This document shows, piece after piece, positions 44,100-53,645 of a stretch of DNA of 64,000 nt. How positions within the stretch are numbered: position 1 is the first letter of the stretch; every line of letters begins with the position of its first letter. The DNA is from Candidatus Neomarinimicrobiota bacterium (lineage in GTDB: Bacteria > Fidelibacterota > Marinisomatia > Marinisomatales > TCS55), in NCBI GenBank assembly GCA_018651745.1, contig JABIDL010000011.1, positions 32,616 through 96,615 on the forward strand, read 5' to 3'. The notes under the pieces were generated by a model. It was not told the DNA's origin. It worked only from the letters and a program-made list of their open reading frames with translations, and searched no databases. The translations under genes and the position numbers were made by a program.

Positions 44100-44669
44100 T
44101 TATACCTTTAATAATGCCTCAGGATCAGACCATTGTCCTTTTTCCTGTTGAAACTTTCGTGTTTTATCTACAATAATTTGCCCGTCATCTGCCAATACAA
44201 TTCTATATCGTTCAAGTGGACGGGGAGCGGGTCCTTCAAAATTAATTCCAGAAGCCTGAAATCCGCTACCATGGCAGGGACACTTAAATTTGCGTTCATT
44301 GGGGAGCCAATTTGGCGTGCAACCTAAATGTGTGCACACAGTTGAAAGAGCATAAATCCCTTCGTCATTCCGTACCATCCACACGCCATATTTATCTTTC
44401 CACCGTAAATCAACATCGCCCTTGACATAATCATCCGGGAACCCAGCTCGAAAGGTTTGCTCCGGCTCAAACAGAACATTAGGAAAAAAGAATCGAAGCA
44501 TCATGGTAAAAAAGCCACCCGTTGCTGCAACAAATGCCAACCAGCCGAAAGAAAGCCAGGAAAAAAAGGATCTCCTAGTTACGTCTTTGGATTCTTTTGA
44601 ATGTTCTAGTGCAGCCGGTGGTCTTCGACCGGGATCTTTTGTGACGGTTTTCTTTTCAATATCTACCAT
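44100..44669 (-). CDS. Rieske iron-sulfur protein
   Basis: A 189-residue protein. The N-terminal TRRSFFSWLSFGWLAF (from residue 31) looks like a Tat-type uncleaved anchor. The cluster ligands are Cys112 and His114 (CTHLGC) and Cys130 and His133 (CPCHGSGF), with Cys117 and Cys132 able to form the stabilising disulfide. It moves electrons from quinol at cytochrome b to the octaheme cytochrome. It is part of a five-gene operon from the HEAT protein to the octaheme cytochrome. Confidence 0.95.
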   Translation of the reverse strand: MVDIEKKTVTKDPGRRPPAALEHSKESKDVTRRSFFSWLSFGWLAFVAATGGFFTMMLRFFFPNVLFEPEQTFRAGFPDDYVKGDVDLRWKDKYGVWMVRNDEGIYALSTVCTHLGCTPNWLPNERKFKCPCHGSGFQASGINFEGPAPRPLERYRIVLADDGQIIVDKTRKFQQEKGQWSDPEALLKV

Positions 44670-44677
44670 TTGAAAAT

Positions 44678-45547
44678 CTAACTTTCTTTTTCCTTCAATA
44701 TCTTTCTAGCCGCATTTCGTATATGCAGATTTCTATCGAAATCTCTTAGCTTTATTAATGATTGTTTTAATTCAGGATCCAAAATCCACCGCGAAGCTTT
44801 CACAGTAATCAAAATAGCCTGATCTTGCTCTCCAGCATCAATATTTGGAAAAGAATCTAAATAACTTCTATCCAAGAGGTCTAATAAAATTTTCTTTCCG
44901 GCATTATTTTGCATCTTTGCTAAAGCAATCGCTGAATCCCAACGAATATTTGGTTCTAAATCTTCAAGTGTTCGTATTAAATGCGGAATTGCAGATCTTT
45001 CACCAATAATCCCTAAACCAATAACTGCCTGCAGTTTAACTTGTGGTAAGGAATGTTCCAGTAATTCTATTAGTGGTTGAACGCCGTCCGAACTACCGAT
45101 AAGGCCAATTGCTCTCGTAGCTGATGCAATGATAACCTCATCATCATTTAATGCATTGATTAGAGGTTGTAAATAAGCTGTTTTCCCTGGTTGCCCCATT
45201 GCCAAAGCTAAATATTGTCTTACTCGAGGGTCACGATCGTGTTTAGCATACTCAAATGCTGATATCATTTCTTCCTCAAACCGTGGATCATTTGGAACTA
45301 ATTTGGGATTGGATAATATTTTAGATAATTCAAAGGCGCCTTGCCACCGTTTGGTGTTACCGCCTACTTTTACATCTACCAAGTAATCTTCTGCCGTCCG
45401 AGGTTCATCCGTAAGTATCCGCACCATGAGAAACACCAACAATGCAAACCCCGCAATAATTAGAGGAACCACAAAAAAGCTGTGGACTACAACTTTCAAT
45501 ATGGATTGTTTATCCTTTGGAGGATTTATCGGATCAAATGGTGTCAT
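44678..45547 (-). CDS. Membrane-anchored HEAT-repeat protein of the bc-type operon
   Basis: A 289-residue protein: an N-terminal membrane helix (about residues 22-47) followed by at least four HEAT/PBS-lyase-like helical repeats, each with a DPRVRQYLALAMG, DEVIIASATRAIGLIG or PNIRWDSAIALAKM type pattern. No cofactor motif is seen. It is the first gene of the Rieske/cytochrome b/octaheme operon, 8 bases before the Rieske start. A scaffold or assembly factor for the complex is the likely role (inference). Confidence 0.8.
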   Translation of the reverse strand: MTPFDPINPPKDKQSILKVVVHSFFVVPLIIAGFALLVFLMVRILTDEPRTAEDYLVDVKVGGNTKRWQGAFELSKILSNPKLVPNDPRFEEEMISAFEYAKHDRDPRVRQYLALAMGQPGKTAYLQPLINALNDDEVIIASATRAIGLIGSSDGVQPLIELLEHSLPQVKLQAVIGLGIIGERSAIPHLIRTLEDLEPNIRWDSAIALAKMQNNAGKKILLDLLDRSYLDSFPNIDAGEQDQAILITVKASRWILDPELKQSLIKLRDFDRNLHIRNAARKILKEKES

Positions 45548-45565
45548 GTATCATACATATATTTG

Positions 45566-45648
45566 TGCCGCGGAAAGGACTCGAACCTTCACGCTTTGAG
45601 AGCACTAGATCCTAAATCTAGCGTGTCTACCAATTCCACCACCGCGGC
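45566..45648 (-). tRNA. tRNA-Leu (anticodon UAG)
   Basis: An 83-base class II tRNA. The seven-pair acceptor stem GCCGCGG/CCGCGGC, D arm with TGGTAGACACG, anticodon stem CTAGA/TCTAG with loop TTTAGGA (anticodon TAG), long variable arm and GGTTCGAGTCC T arm are all present. CCA is not encoded. It lies just upstream of the bc-type operon; no integrase or flanking repeat marks it as an integration site. Confidence 0.95.
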
Positions 45649-45693
45649 ATTACTCAGACGCGGAAATTACATCCATTCATAGCGCACAGAAAC

Positions 45694-45722
45694 AAAAAAG
45701 GGCTGAGAAAGTCAGCCCTTTT
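45694..45722 (-). terminator. Rho-independent terminator after the cohesin-like gene
   Basis: An eleven-pair stem (45696-45706 with 45712-45722, core GGGCTGA/TCAGCCC) with a GAAAG loop is followed on the - strand by a T run (A at 45694-45699 on the + strand). It lies 27 bases after the stop of the large secreted protein gene and upstream of the tRNA. Confidence 0.85.
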
Positions 45723-45748
45723 AAATAATACTAATAAACAGTTACGGA

Positions 45749-48700
45749 TTATTTCATGAGAAGCATTTTTCGAGTAGCGGAGTGATATCCTGTGTTAATC
45801 CTGTAAAGATAAACACCTGCACTAACTGCTCGACCTTTTTCATCCGTTCCATTCCATGCGACTTGTTTTCTACCAGCAGACTCATGCCCCTGAATTAAAA
45901 CTTTAACTTGTCTTCCCATCATATCATACACGGTAAGACGGACATCAGATGCCTTTGGTAAATCGTAAGATACAATGGTTGCCGGGTTAAAGGGATTTGG
46001 ATAATTCTGATGTAGGCTAAATGTTTTTGGGATAACATTTGTTTCAGTATCCGTGGCTAATGCCACACTACTTTGTCCCATTCCCATAGAATACAGAACT
46101 TGTTGGCTTTCATTCGTGGCAGCTGTATGAGTTATCATTAACATTGCGCTACCAAAATATCCGGACGTTTCATCAACATAGACTGTTACATCTGCAATCG
46201 CCCCCGTGCCCGGTGCAATGCCTCCTGAATTGAAATAACCCCAAATGTATGCATCGCCTGTTTCAATTTCACCTGAACCAGGACCGATAGATCCGGAACC
46301 TGTTGTTCCTCCTGATAATCTAGTAGTAGGCTGAACATCAATAGCAAGTAACGCATTTGGTAAATCAATGACTTTTACTTCAAAATATCCCACAGTCGCT
46401 GTGTTTGCGAGCCCAATAGAATAACCACTCACCTTACCCGATGCAGTCGTCACAATATCCGTAATGGTAAAAATAGCTTCCGGAACTCCAACCCCGATTG
46501 ACGCAGGATATGATTCCACATACATTTCCACCGAGCTAGCATCTGTCATGCTCACATCTGAAATGTTAACAATGACAGCCGATCCGGTTGGGGCAAAGCT
46601 TGAAATTGCAAACTCGATATCCGCTAAATGCGTTGTGCCGGGACCAATTCCATTATTGCCTGAGAGATCAAAAAGTAAAATTTGATAAGTTCCACCAACA
46701 ATCGCACCACTAATCTGCCAACCATTCGTCGCATTCGTCACATTCACGGATGAGCCAACAACATATCCGGCACCACCATCATCAATATTAAACTGGACAG
46801 CATGTACATTTTGAGTATTATTGAGCAGTAGCGACAAAGATACTGATTGACCCGGATCACCATAATTATTTAATAACATTAATGATTGCGTCTCAACATC
46901 AATCTCAAAAATACCTGCATTTGAAGACCACGGCATTTCATTCCCATTGGCATCAACAATTTCTGCGCCGGTGATCGTTAGATTCAGCGTCAAAGCCTCA
47001 AGGCTAAACGGTGTAACTACAACTTTACAAACCGCACCGTTTCCAGATCCCAAAAGACTTCCTGTGGCCGAAAATCCTGTTACTTCAAATTCACCATCAG
47101 AGTTCTCCGCCACATCTACAATCCACCCATTGGTTCTGTCAGAAGTCAATACATCAACAGCAATTAGTTTGTCCGGGACATCTGCTACTATAAATCCAAA
47201 GGATGAAATTCCGCCGTCATTATTAATTGTGAGATCCAAAGTATCCGGATGACCTGAAAGTGCTTCACCGCTACCAATTCCAATTTCAACCCACTCGACA
47301 GGGGTACCGGTTGCTTCATTAGATGGACCGGATTCACCCATATCGCCATAATCAGCAGTCACAACATAATGGTAATCAACACCATTACTGACATCGGTAT
47401 CCTCATAAGTCTCGGCAGATGCGCCGACTGATGAAATGAAATTCAAAGAAGAAACATCTACAGGTGATGTTGTGGACCGATAAATATTGTAACCTGATAA
47501 ATCGCGATTTGTTTCTCTTGTATTGGGAAATGTCGGGTTTCCGTTAGATAATGCTAAAGTTTTTAATTCTGAAGATAATGGTTCTGAATTCCTTGCGGAA
47601 AAAATTGTACCGAAACCAGCTATTAAATCATCTGATCCAGTAATTGTTACATCATCCATATAAATGGCACCATTATCATCCGCAACCACATGAAAGCCGA
47701 CTATAACATTACTTTCTCCGGCATAAGCGGAAAGATCTAAATTTGTTTCATACCAAGTAAAATCTTCCCATTCGCCTATGTCTCCGAAAGTCCAAAGATA
47801 ATTACCCCAAGTGGTTCCACCATCGGTGCTGACTTTAACAAATAAATCACCATTGTCGTTGGTCACGTGCCATGTATAACTCGAATTCCAAAAAAATCCA
47901 AGTGAAACAGAAGTTTCACTACTTAAATCAAGCGAAGGTGTCATAAGCCATGTGTCAATATTAAATCCCCAATCTACCTGAGCGTTGTATGTCCCGGTAT
48001 TTGGATTTCCATCTGAAATATGCCAATAGGAATTCGGCCCTGTTGTCGCATCTCCCGGTGTTCCGCCACCTTGAATAGTTGCCCAGTTCCCAAATTCGCC
48101 ATCTTCAAACCCTTGGTCAATTGGAAGTTCGTCGGTTCCGCCTCCGCCACCTCCACCACCGCCGGATCCTGGTATACTCCAAGTCAGAGTTACTTGGGCA
48201 TCTTCTCCAGATGAAGCAGTTAACGAATGTGGTCTGTCTAAATATCCCGGCCAAACATTTACGGACCCGCTTGTAGCTTCAGAAATCCAATAAGAACCGC
48301 CAATACTATCAGAAGCGACCGGGTTTTCAATTTGTACCTCAACCTCTCCTACATAAGCTAATGAGTCGATCCGAAAACGAACATTCAATACTTCGCCACT
48401 TCCAGCAGCAACGTTATTATTACCGGAATTGTAAATTATAAATCGCGTTCCATTGGATTGGTTTGAAGTAGATAAAGTAAAATTTTCCGTACGGGTGGCA
48501 AGCCAAACAGAATCCAAAGTTAAATATTCCGGTTCATCCACCAAGTCAAACTGAAAGCCGCCAACAGCACCATCATTTACCATTGAAATGTGAAGCGTAA
48601 CTAAATCTGTAATATCACCTGAATCTGAATCCATACTAAAAGATACAACATTCCCAATTTCAATTTTTCCGTCCACGCCAACTGATGGGAGAGCCACTCC

Positions 48701-49138
48701 GGCCGAATCCGTAACGACAAGGTTGGAAATGGGCAATTCTATTACGGATGATGCAATGCTAGAAGCATCATAAATAAGTAATAACACAGTGTCGGAATTC
48801 GCCGGAATCGGGCTTATTCCTGTTCCATTGTAAAACAATATTCTATTCGTCCCATTTGAATATGTGGTGAATGATGCGGTAAATCCGGATGCATTTCCCG
48901 TACCGGAAACAGTAGTAAGGTCAACAATATCCGGGGAACCTGTAATATCAAATTGGATTCCACCCACAGTATTGGATGGATTGTTCACCATAACCGGCAC
49001 CGTCACAGAAGTTGGATACCCATCAAATTCAACCTCACCAATTGAAACCGTAACGGTATCAGCATAGAGAGGCGCTTGGCTAATTATAGCCAGAGCAATT
49101 GTAATTAATAACTGCATTAGTCGTGTTGTTTGTTTCAT
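45749..49138 (-). CDS. Large secreted multidomain protein with cohesin-like repeats and type IX-like sorting domain
   Basis: A 1129-residue protein. After a signal peptide (about residues 1-26) come two cohesin-like beta domains (to about 300), a fibronectin III start, a nine-glycine linker, a MAM-like/choice-of-anchor domain (about 345-510, with QGFEDGEFGNW and MDDVTITG), a fibronectin III domain, and three more cohesin-like domains. The end is a sorting domain with NYPNPFNPATIVSYD, YDMMGRQVKVL and KMLLMK. It should be secreted and surface-attached, perhaps for adhesion or polymer binding. No catalytic residues are visible. The repeated domains suggest internal duplication. Confidence 0.85.
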   Translation of the reverse strand: MKQTTRLMQLLITIALAIISQAPLYADTVTVSIGEVEFDGYPTSVTVPVMVNNPSNTVGGIQFDITGSPDIVDLTTVSGTGNASGFTASFTTYSNGTNRILFYNGTGISPIPANSDTVLLLIYDASSIASSVIELPISNLVVTDSAGVALPSVGVDGKIEIGNVVSFSMDSDSGDITDLVTLHISMVNDGAVGGFQFDLVDEPEYLTLDSVWLATRTENFTLSTSNQSNGTRFIIYNSGNNNVAAGSGEVLNVRFRIDSLAYVGEVEVQIENPVASDSIGGSYWISEATSGSVNVWPGYLDRPHSLTASSGEDAQVTLTWSIPGSGGGGGGGGGTDELPIDQGFEDGEFGNWATIQGGGTPGDATTGPNSYWHISDGNPNTGTYNAQVDWGFNIDTWLMTPSLDLSSETSVSLGFFWNSSYTWHVTNDNGDLFVKVSTDGGTTWGNYLWTFGDIGEWEDFTWYETNLDLSAYAGESNVIVGFHVVADDNGAIYMDDVTITGSDDLIAGFGTIFSARNSEPLSSELKTLALSNGNPTFPNTRETNRDLSGYNIYRSTTSPVDVSSLNFISSVGASAETYEDTDVSNGVDYHYVVTADYGDMGESGPSNEATGTPVEWVEIGIGSGEALSGHPDTLDLTINNDGGISSFGFIVADVPDKLIAVDVLTSDRTNGWIVDVAENSDGEFEVTGFSATGSLLGSGNGAVCKVVVTPFSLEALTLNLTITGAEIVDANGNEMPWSSNAGIFEIDVETQSLMLLNNYGDPGQSVSLSLLLNNTQNVHAVQFNIDDGGAGYVVGSSVNVTNATNGWQISGAIVGGTYQILLFDLSGNNGIGPGTTHLADIEFAISSFAPTGSAVIVNISDVSMTDASSVEMYVESYPASIGVGVPEAIFTITDIVTTASGKVSGYSIGLANTATVGYFEVKVIDLPNALLAIDVQPTTRLSGGTTGSGSIGPGSGEIETGDAYIWGYFNSGGIAPGTGAIADVTVYVDETSGYFGSAMLMITHTAATNESQQVLYSMGMGQSSVALATDTETNVIPKTFSLHQNYPNPFNPATIVSYDLPKASDVRLTVYDMMGRQVKVLIQGHESAGRKQVAWNGTDEKGRAVSAGVYLYRINTGYHSATRKMLLMK

Positions 49139-49250
49139 AGTATTTTACCAAATTTCCTTGTTTTCAGGGGAATAATCACCCACAACTGTTCTTGAGAAAG
49201 TGGCGAAAGTTATTTCATGACATCCTATTTACCAAAAACAATCCTGAGCA

Positions 49251-49266
49251 TGTGATTTAGATCAAA
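49251..49266. promoter_or_regulatory. CRP-like site upstream of the cohesin-like gene
   Basis: TGTGA-TTTAGA-TCAAA matches nine of ten bases of the CRP consensus TGTGA-N6-TCACA. It lies 113 bases upstream of the secreted protein ATG and 21 bases after the metB-like stop. A single AT-rich match can arise by chance. Confidence 0.25.
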
Positions 49267-49286
49267 TCTTCAATAAACACCTTGTT

Positions 49287-50465
49287 TTAATTAAAAGCGG
49301 TCAAAAGGTCAGACTTTAAATCAACCGTATCTTCAACACCTACGGATAATCTTATTAAGGATTCGGTAATACCCATTTTTAATTTTGAATCCTTTGGGAT
49401 TGCTGCATGTGTCATATGATAGGGACAACATACAAGGCTTTCCACACCGCCCAAACTCTCAGCCAAAGTAAACAACTGTAGTTTTTCCAAAAAGGAATCC
49501 CGCATTTTGATTGAACCTAAATCGAACGAAATCATGTTTCCAAAAATCGGAGTACCATCCGGTGTCGTTTGTTGTTTTAATGCCAATGCATATTGAGGAT
49601 GACTTTTTAGTCCCGGGTATATCAGCCCAGATATTTTTTTTTGTTTGGAAAGCCACCCAGCAAGTTCGTTGGCTGAGTCCGATGCTTTTTGGTACCTCAA
49701 TGCAAGTGTCTTTGTTGACCGTAAAATAATCCAGCAATCAAAAGGACTTGGAACCGCACCGGTTGCTTTTTGCATAAAATGAAGTTTTTCGGCCAAGTTT
49801 GAACTGTTTGTTATTAGCGCACCTCCTAATACGTCGGAATGTCCTGCTAAAGATTTCGTGGTGCTATGCATAACAATATCCACGCCAAATTCTAATGGAC
49901 GCTGACCATAGGGACTCATAAACGTATTATCCACACTAAGTAAAATCCCGTTGCTTTTACATAGGTTCGACATGGCTTCCAAATCACACAATTCTAAGAG
50001 TGGGTTCGTAGGAGTTTCAACGAATACCAACTTTGTGTTTTCTTTTATTTGGGTGGCAACATGTTCGGGGTCCCTCGTATCTACCCAACTAAATTCAATA
50101 CCCTGCCTCTGAAGAACTTCCATGCTCATTCTATAAGTCCCGCCGTATGTATTTCGGGAAATGAGAATATGGTCACCCTTATTAAAAAGTTGAAACAAAG
50201 CAGTTGATGCTGCCATTCCCGTGGCAAATGTAATTCCATGTTTACCACTTTCAAGCGCTGCCAAATTTTCTTCCAAACGCTGCCGACTTGGATTGCCAAC
50301 TCTGGAATAATCAAAACCGCGAGTTTTTCCAACTGCATCCTGTTTATAAGTGGATGTCAAATAAATTGGTGGCGAAATGGACCCCGTTTGTTCGTCACTT
50401 TTATTTCCGGTGTGGATCGCACGCGTCGAAAATCCCCATCTATTTTTTTTATCTTTAATGCTCAT
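49287..50465 (-). CDS. metB: Cys/Met metabolism PLP enzyme (cystathionine gamma-synthase/lyase type)
   Basis: A 392-residue fold-type I PLP enzyme of the trans-sulfuration family. Landmarks are the substrate and PLP contacts YSRVGNPSRQRLE, FATGMAAS, FVETPTNPLLE, SVDNTFMSPY and the PLP lysine in MHSTTKSLAGHSDVLGG. The family includes cystathionine gamma-synthase, gamma-lyase and beta-lyase, which motifs here do not separate; the symbol is provisional. Its ATG overlaps the secA stop (ATGA), an unusual pairing that looks like operon packing and not shared function. Confidence 0.85.
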   Translation of the reverse strand: MSIKDKKNRWGFSTRAIHTGNKSDEQTGSISPPIYLTSTYKQDAVGKTRGFDYSRVGNPSRQRLEENLAALESGKHGITFATGMAASTALFQLFNKGDHILISRNTYGGTYRMSMEVLQRQGIEFSWVDTRDPEHVATQIKENTKLVFVETPTNPLLELCDLEAMSNLCKSNGILLSVDNTFMSPYGQRPLEFGVDIVMHSTTKSLAGHSDVLGGALITNSSNLAEKLHFMQKATGAVPSPFDCWIILRSTKTLALRYQKASDSANELAGWLSKQKKISGLIYPGLKSHPQYALALKQQTTPDGTPIFGNMISFDLGSIKMRDSFLEKLQLFTLAESLGGVESLVCCPYHMTHAAIPKDSKLKMGITESLIRLSVGVEDTVDLKSDLLTAFN

Positions 50466-53400
50466 ACGCTTCTAGAGTATCCTTTATTTAAATATTGCTG
50501 AAGTTTTTTATGTTTAATCCATTCTTCTTTTCCACTTGGACTGACAACTTTAATTTTTTCATTCCTGCCTACTTTTTTATCGTTATGAACAGGTTGCTTG
50601 GGTTGTCCCTGCCGGGGTTGTTCGGTTTGGCGTGGAGCTGAAAACCCCATTCCGGTTGATTCATCGTGCTGCAAACTAACATTTCGAGATTGAGGTTCCT
50701 GAACAGCCGGAGCGCCCTCCATTCCTCTAATTTGTGTTCGAAACAAGCGTTGAACAGTTTCAGCTGTTGTAGTATTCATCATGTTAGAAAATAACGCGAA
50801 ACCTTCCGATTTATATTCCAACAACGGGTTTTTTTGTCCGTACGCACGCAAATTGATACCTTCTCGAATTTGATCCATGGCATAAAGATGGTCTTTCCAT
50901 TTATCGTCCATCGTTCTTAAAACCACAAACCGTTCAAAGCCCCGCATAGCATCTTCCGGGATAAGGGATTCTCTTGCAGTGTAAACGTCCTTTGCTCTGT
51001 CAAGAACAAAAGCATGAACATCATTTGCTGATATGGTAGTTCCTTTGTTGGTTTCAATTTTCTGTAAACCAACGTCAACAAGTAAATGAGACGCCAAATT
51101 TTGTTTTAATCCTTCCCAATCCCAACCATAAGGATCTTCAGATTCCTGGCGGTCTATCTCATTATCAATAAAATCTTCCATTAAATCTTGAATAAATTCT
51201 TTAACATTTTCACCGTTCAGTGCTTGATTACGGATATTATAGACAATTTGACGTTGTTGGTTCATAACATCGTCATATTCGAGTAGATGTTTTCGGATAC
51301 CGAAATTTCGCTCTTCCACTTTTTTCTGTGCATTTTCAATTGCGCGTGTTACCATGCCATGCGTAATAACTTCTCCTTCTTCCACGCCCATTTTGTCCAT
51401 GATGCTGGCAATCCGTTCACTATTAAATAAGCGCATAAGGTCATCTTCTAAGCTCAGATAAAACCGTGATGAACCGGGATCACCCTGTCGACCGGATCTT
51501 CCTTTGAGCTGAAGATCAATCCGTCTGGATTCATGTCGTTCCGTACCAATGATATGAAGACCGCCAAGTTCAATTACTCCTTTGTCCAATTTAATATCTG
51601 TCCCTCGCCCGGCCATGTTAGTCGCAATTGTCACAGCGCTTTTTTGTCCGGCCAATGTTACAATTTCCGCTTCGCTGCGATGCTGCTTGGCATTCAAAAC
51701 ATTATGAACGACACCTTTTCTTTTTAGCATTCGAGATAACAATTCCGAAACTTCCACCGAAATGGTTCCAACAAGCACAGGCTGTCCCCGTTTATTACAC
51801 TCTTCAATTTCATCAATCACCGCATTGAATTTTTCCCGTTTTGTTTTATACACGTAATCATTCCGGTCATCGCGTATAATTTCTTTGTTGGGTGGAATTT
51901 CCATGACTTCCAATTTATAAATGCTGCCAAATTCATCCGCTTCAGTTACAGCAGTGCCCGTCATGCCCGAGAGTTTTCCATATTGTCTAAAATAATTCTG
52001 AATCGTAATAGTTGCCAGCGTTTGGGTTTCACGCTCCACCGTTACACTTTCTTTGGCTTCCAGTGCTTGGTGAAGTCCATCGCTATAGCGTCTGCCGGGA
52101 AGTACTCTTCCGGTAAATTCATCTACAATTAACACTTTACCGCTATCCACAACATACTCCACATCTTTTTCATACATTGTGAATGCTCTCAACAATTGTG
52201 TGATATTATGAATCTTTCCACTGCGTTCGGCATGAAGTTGGTGTACTTTTTCCTTTTCTTGGTCTTTTTCTAAACTAGACAAATCTTCTTGCTCGTCAAT
52301 TTCATGAAGTAATTCACCAAGGTCCGGGATTACGAACGCTTCGGGATTGTCAGGTGCAATCGTTTCTCTACCCTTATCCGTAATATCAATAACATGCGTT
52401 TTTTCATCAATGCTGAAATAAAGATCTTCATCTGCTTCGTGGAGTTTTTTATCGCGAAGCAGTTCAGATTCTGCGTTGTGTGCAAGCTTTTTCGTCCCCT
52501 GTTCCTGAAACACTTTTAACAATTGACGATGCTTTGGCATTCCACGAGTTGCTTGAAGCAATTTATATCCTGCATCATCATCCTTTTCCACTTTCATAAA
52601 AGCTTCTGCTTCTGAAAGTAAAGACGATACAAGCGATTGCTGTCTTTTCACTAGACTTTGCACCAGCGGCCGAAGTTCAGTAAACGTTTTATCCACGGGG
52701 GCATCTACTGCGCCAGAAATAATTAAAGGTGTTCGTGCTTCATCAATCAGAACACTATCTACTTCATCTACAACTGCAAAATTATGTCCTCGTTGTACTT
52801 GGTCTTCCGGACGAAGGGCCATGTTATCTCGTAAATAATCAAACCCAAATTCATTATTCGTGCCGTAGGTTACATCACATCCATACATTTCTCTACGTTT
52901 TGAATTGTCCATGGAATTCAGAATAAAACCAACACTAAGTCCTAGCCGTTTATATATTTCGCCCATCCACTCTGCATCACGCTGTGCCAAATAGTCGTTC
53001 ACCGTAATCACATGCACACCTTTTCCGCTAAGCGCATTCAAGTAAATAGGCATGGTAGCAACCAAAGTTTTTCCTTCGCCTGTTTTCATTTCCGCTACAG
53101 AACCTTTGTTAAGAATCAACGCGCCAGCCAGCTGAACATCATAAGGAATCATTTGCCAATCGGTTTCGAGCCCAACCACATTCCATGATTGACCACATAA
53201 TCTTCGGCAAGTATCTTTCACCATCGCAAAGGCTTCTGGGAGAATTTCTTCTAATTTAATGTTTTGCGCTTCCCGGACTGCTTCCAGAACATCATCTGCT
53301 GCTTTCTCTTCCATAGATGAGCGAATGGATGATTCAATCTCGGAAAATTCAGATTGAAATTCGCGTGTTCGCGCAACCAACTCTTCATCACTTTTCGAAA

Positions 53401-53506
53401 GGAGCGACTCCGCAACGCGATTAATATCCTCAACTAGAGGGTTTAATTTCGTGATGGCACGATCAGAGTGAGTGCCGAACATTTTCTTTAAGGTATTCTG
53501 AAACAT
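50462..53506 (-). CDS. secA: Preprotein translocase ATPase SecA
   Basis: A 1014-residue SecA with Walker A MKTGEGKTLVATMP, Walker B-type VDEVDSVLIDEARTPLI, the preprotein cross-linking domain, an IATNMAGRGTDIKL helicase motif and the LLEYDDVMNQQRQIVY scaffold helix. It drives unfolded precursors through SecYEG. The C-terminus lacks the zinc motif CxCxSGx8CH: where it is expected the sequence reads KVGRNEKIKVVSPSGKEEW, keeping VGRN and SGK but no cysteines. Residues about 370-440 hold a charged insert (DEQEDLSSLEKDQEKEK), making the protein longer than E. coli SecA. Confidence 0.96.
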   Translation of the reverse strand: MFQNTLKKMFGTHSDRAITKLNPLVEDINRVAESLLSKSDEELVARTREFQSEFSEIESSIRSSMEEKAADDVLEAVREAQNIKLEEILPEAFAMVKDTCRRLCGQSWNVVGLETDWQMIPYDVQLAGALILNKGSVAEMKTGEGKTLVATMPIYLNALSGKGVHVITVNDYLAQRDAEWMGEIYKRLGLSVGFILNSMDNSKRREMYGCDVTYGTNNEFGFDYLRDNMALRPEDQVQRGHNFAVVDEVDSVLIDEARTPLIISGAVDAPVDKTFTELRPLVQSLVKRQQSLVSSLLSEAEAFMKVEKDDDAGYKLLQATRGMPKHRQLLKVFQEQGTKKLAHNAESELLRDKKLHEADEDLYFSIDEKTHVIDITDKGRETIAPDNPEAFVIPDLGELLHEIDEQEDLSSLEKDQEKEKVHQLHAERSGKIHNITQLLRAFTMYEKDVEYVVDSGKVLIVDEFTGRVLPGRRYSDGLHQALEAKESVTVERETQTLATITIQNYFRQYGKLSGMTGTAVTEADEFGSIYKLEVMEIPPNKEIIRDDRNDYVYKTKREKFNAVIDEIEECNKRGQPVLVGTISVEVSELLSRMLKRKGVVHNVLNAKQHRSEAEIVTLAGQKSAVTIATNMAGRGTDIKLDKGVIELGGLHIIGTERHESRRIDLQLKGRSGRQGDPGSSRFYLSLEDDLMRLFNSERIASIMDKMGVEEGEVITHGMVTRAIENAQKKVEERNFGIRKHLLEYDDVMNQQRQIVYNIRNQALNGENVKEFIQDLMEDFIDNEIDRQESEDPYGWDWEGLKQNLASHLLVDVGLQKIETNKGTTISANDVHAFVLDRAKDVYTARESLIPEDAMRGFERFVVLRTMDDKWKDHLYAMDQIREGINLRAYGQKNPLLEYKSEGFALFSNMMNTTTAETVQRLFRTQIRGMEGAPAVQEPQSRNVSLQHDESTGMGFSAPRQTEQPRQGQPKQPVHNDKKVGRNEKIKVVSPSGKEEWIKHKKLQQYLNKGYSRSV

Positions 53507-53645
53507 CTAATTAATTTAATGGGTTCTGAGTGTCAATATACTTTGCAAATAGAATTATTTATCCGCGATGTTTGCGATATTATAATTTGAAATCATGACC
53601 TCAAAGTTAGTTTGAAATTTAATGGTGTAAAAAGAAGTTAAGCTG

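Noticed and set aside
45566..45648. tRNA-Leu as attachment site of an integrated element
   Set aside because: No integrase, phage or transposase gene is nearby and I see no repeat of the tRNA 3' end within the window.
48146..48172. GGN tandem repeat as microsatellite or CRISPR-like repeat
   Set aside because: It encodes a nine-glycine linker in the cohesin-like protein; there are no spacers or further units.
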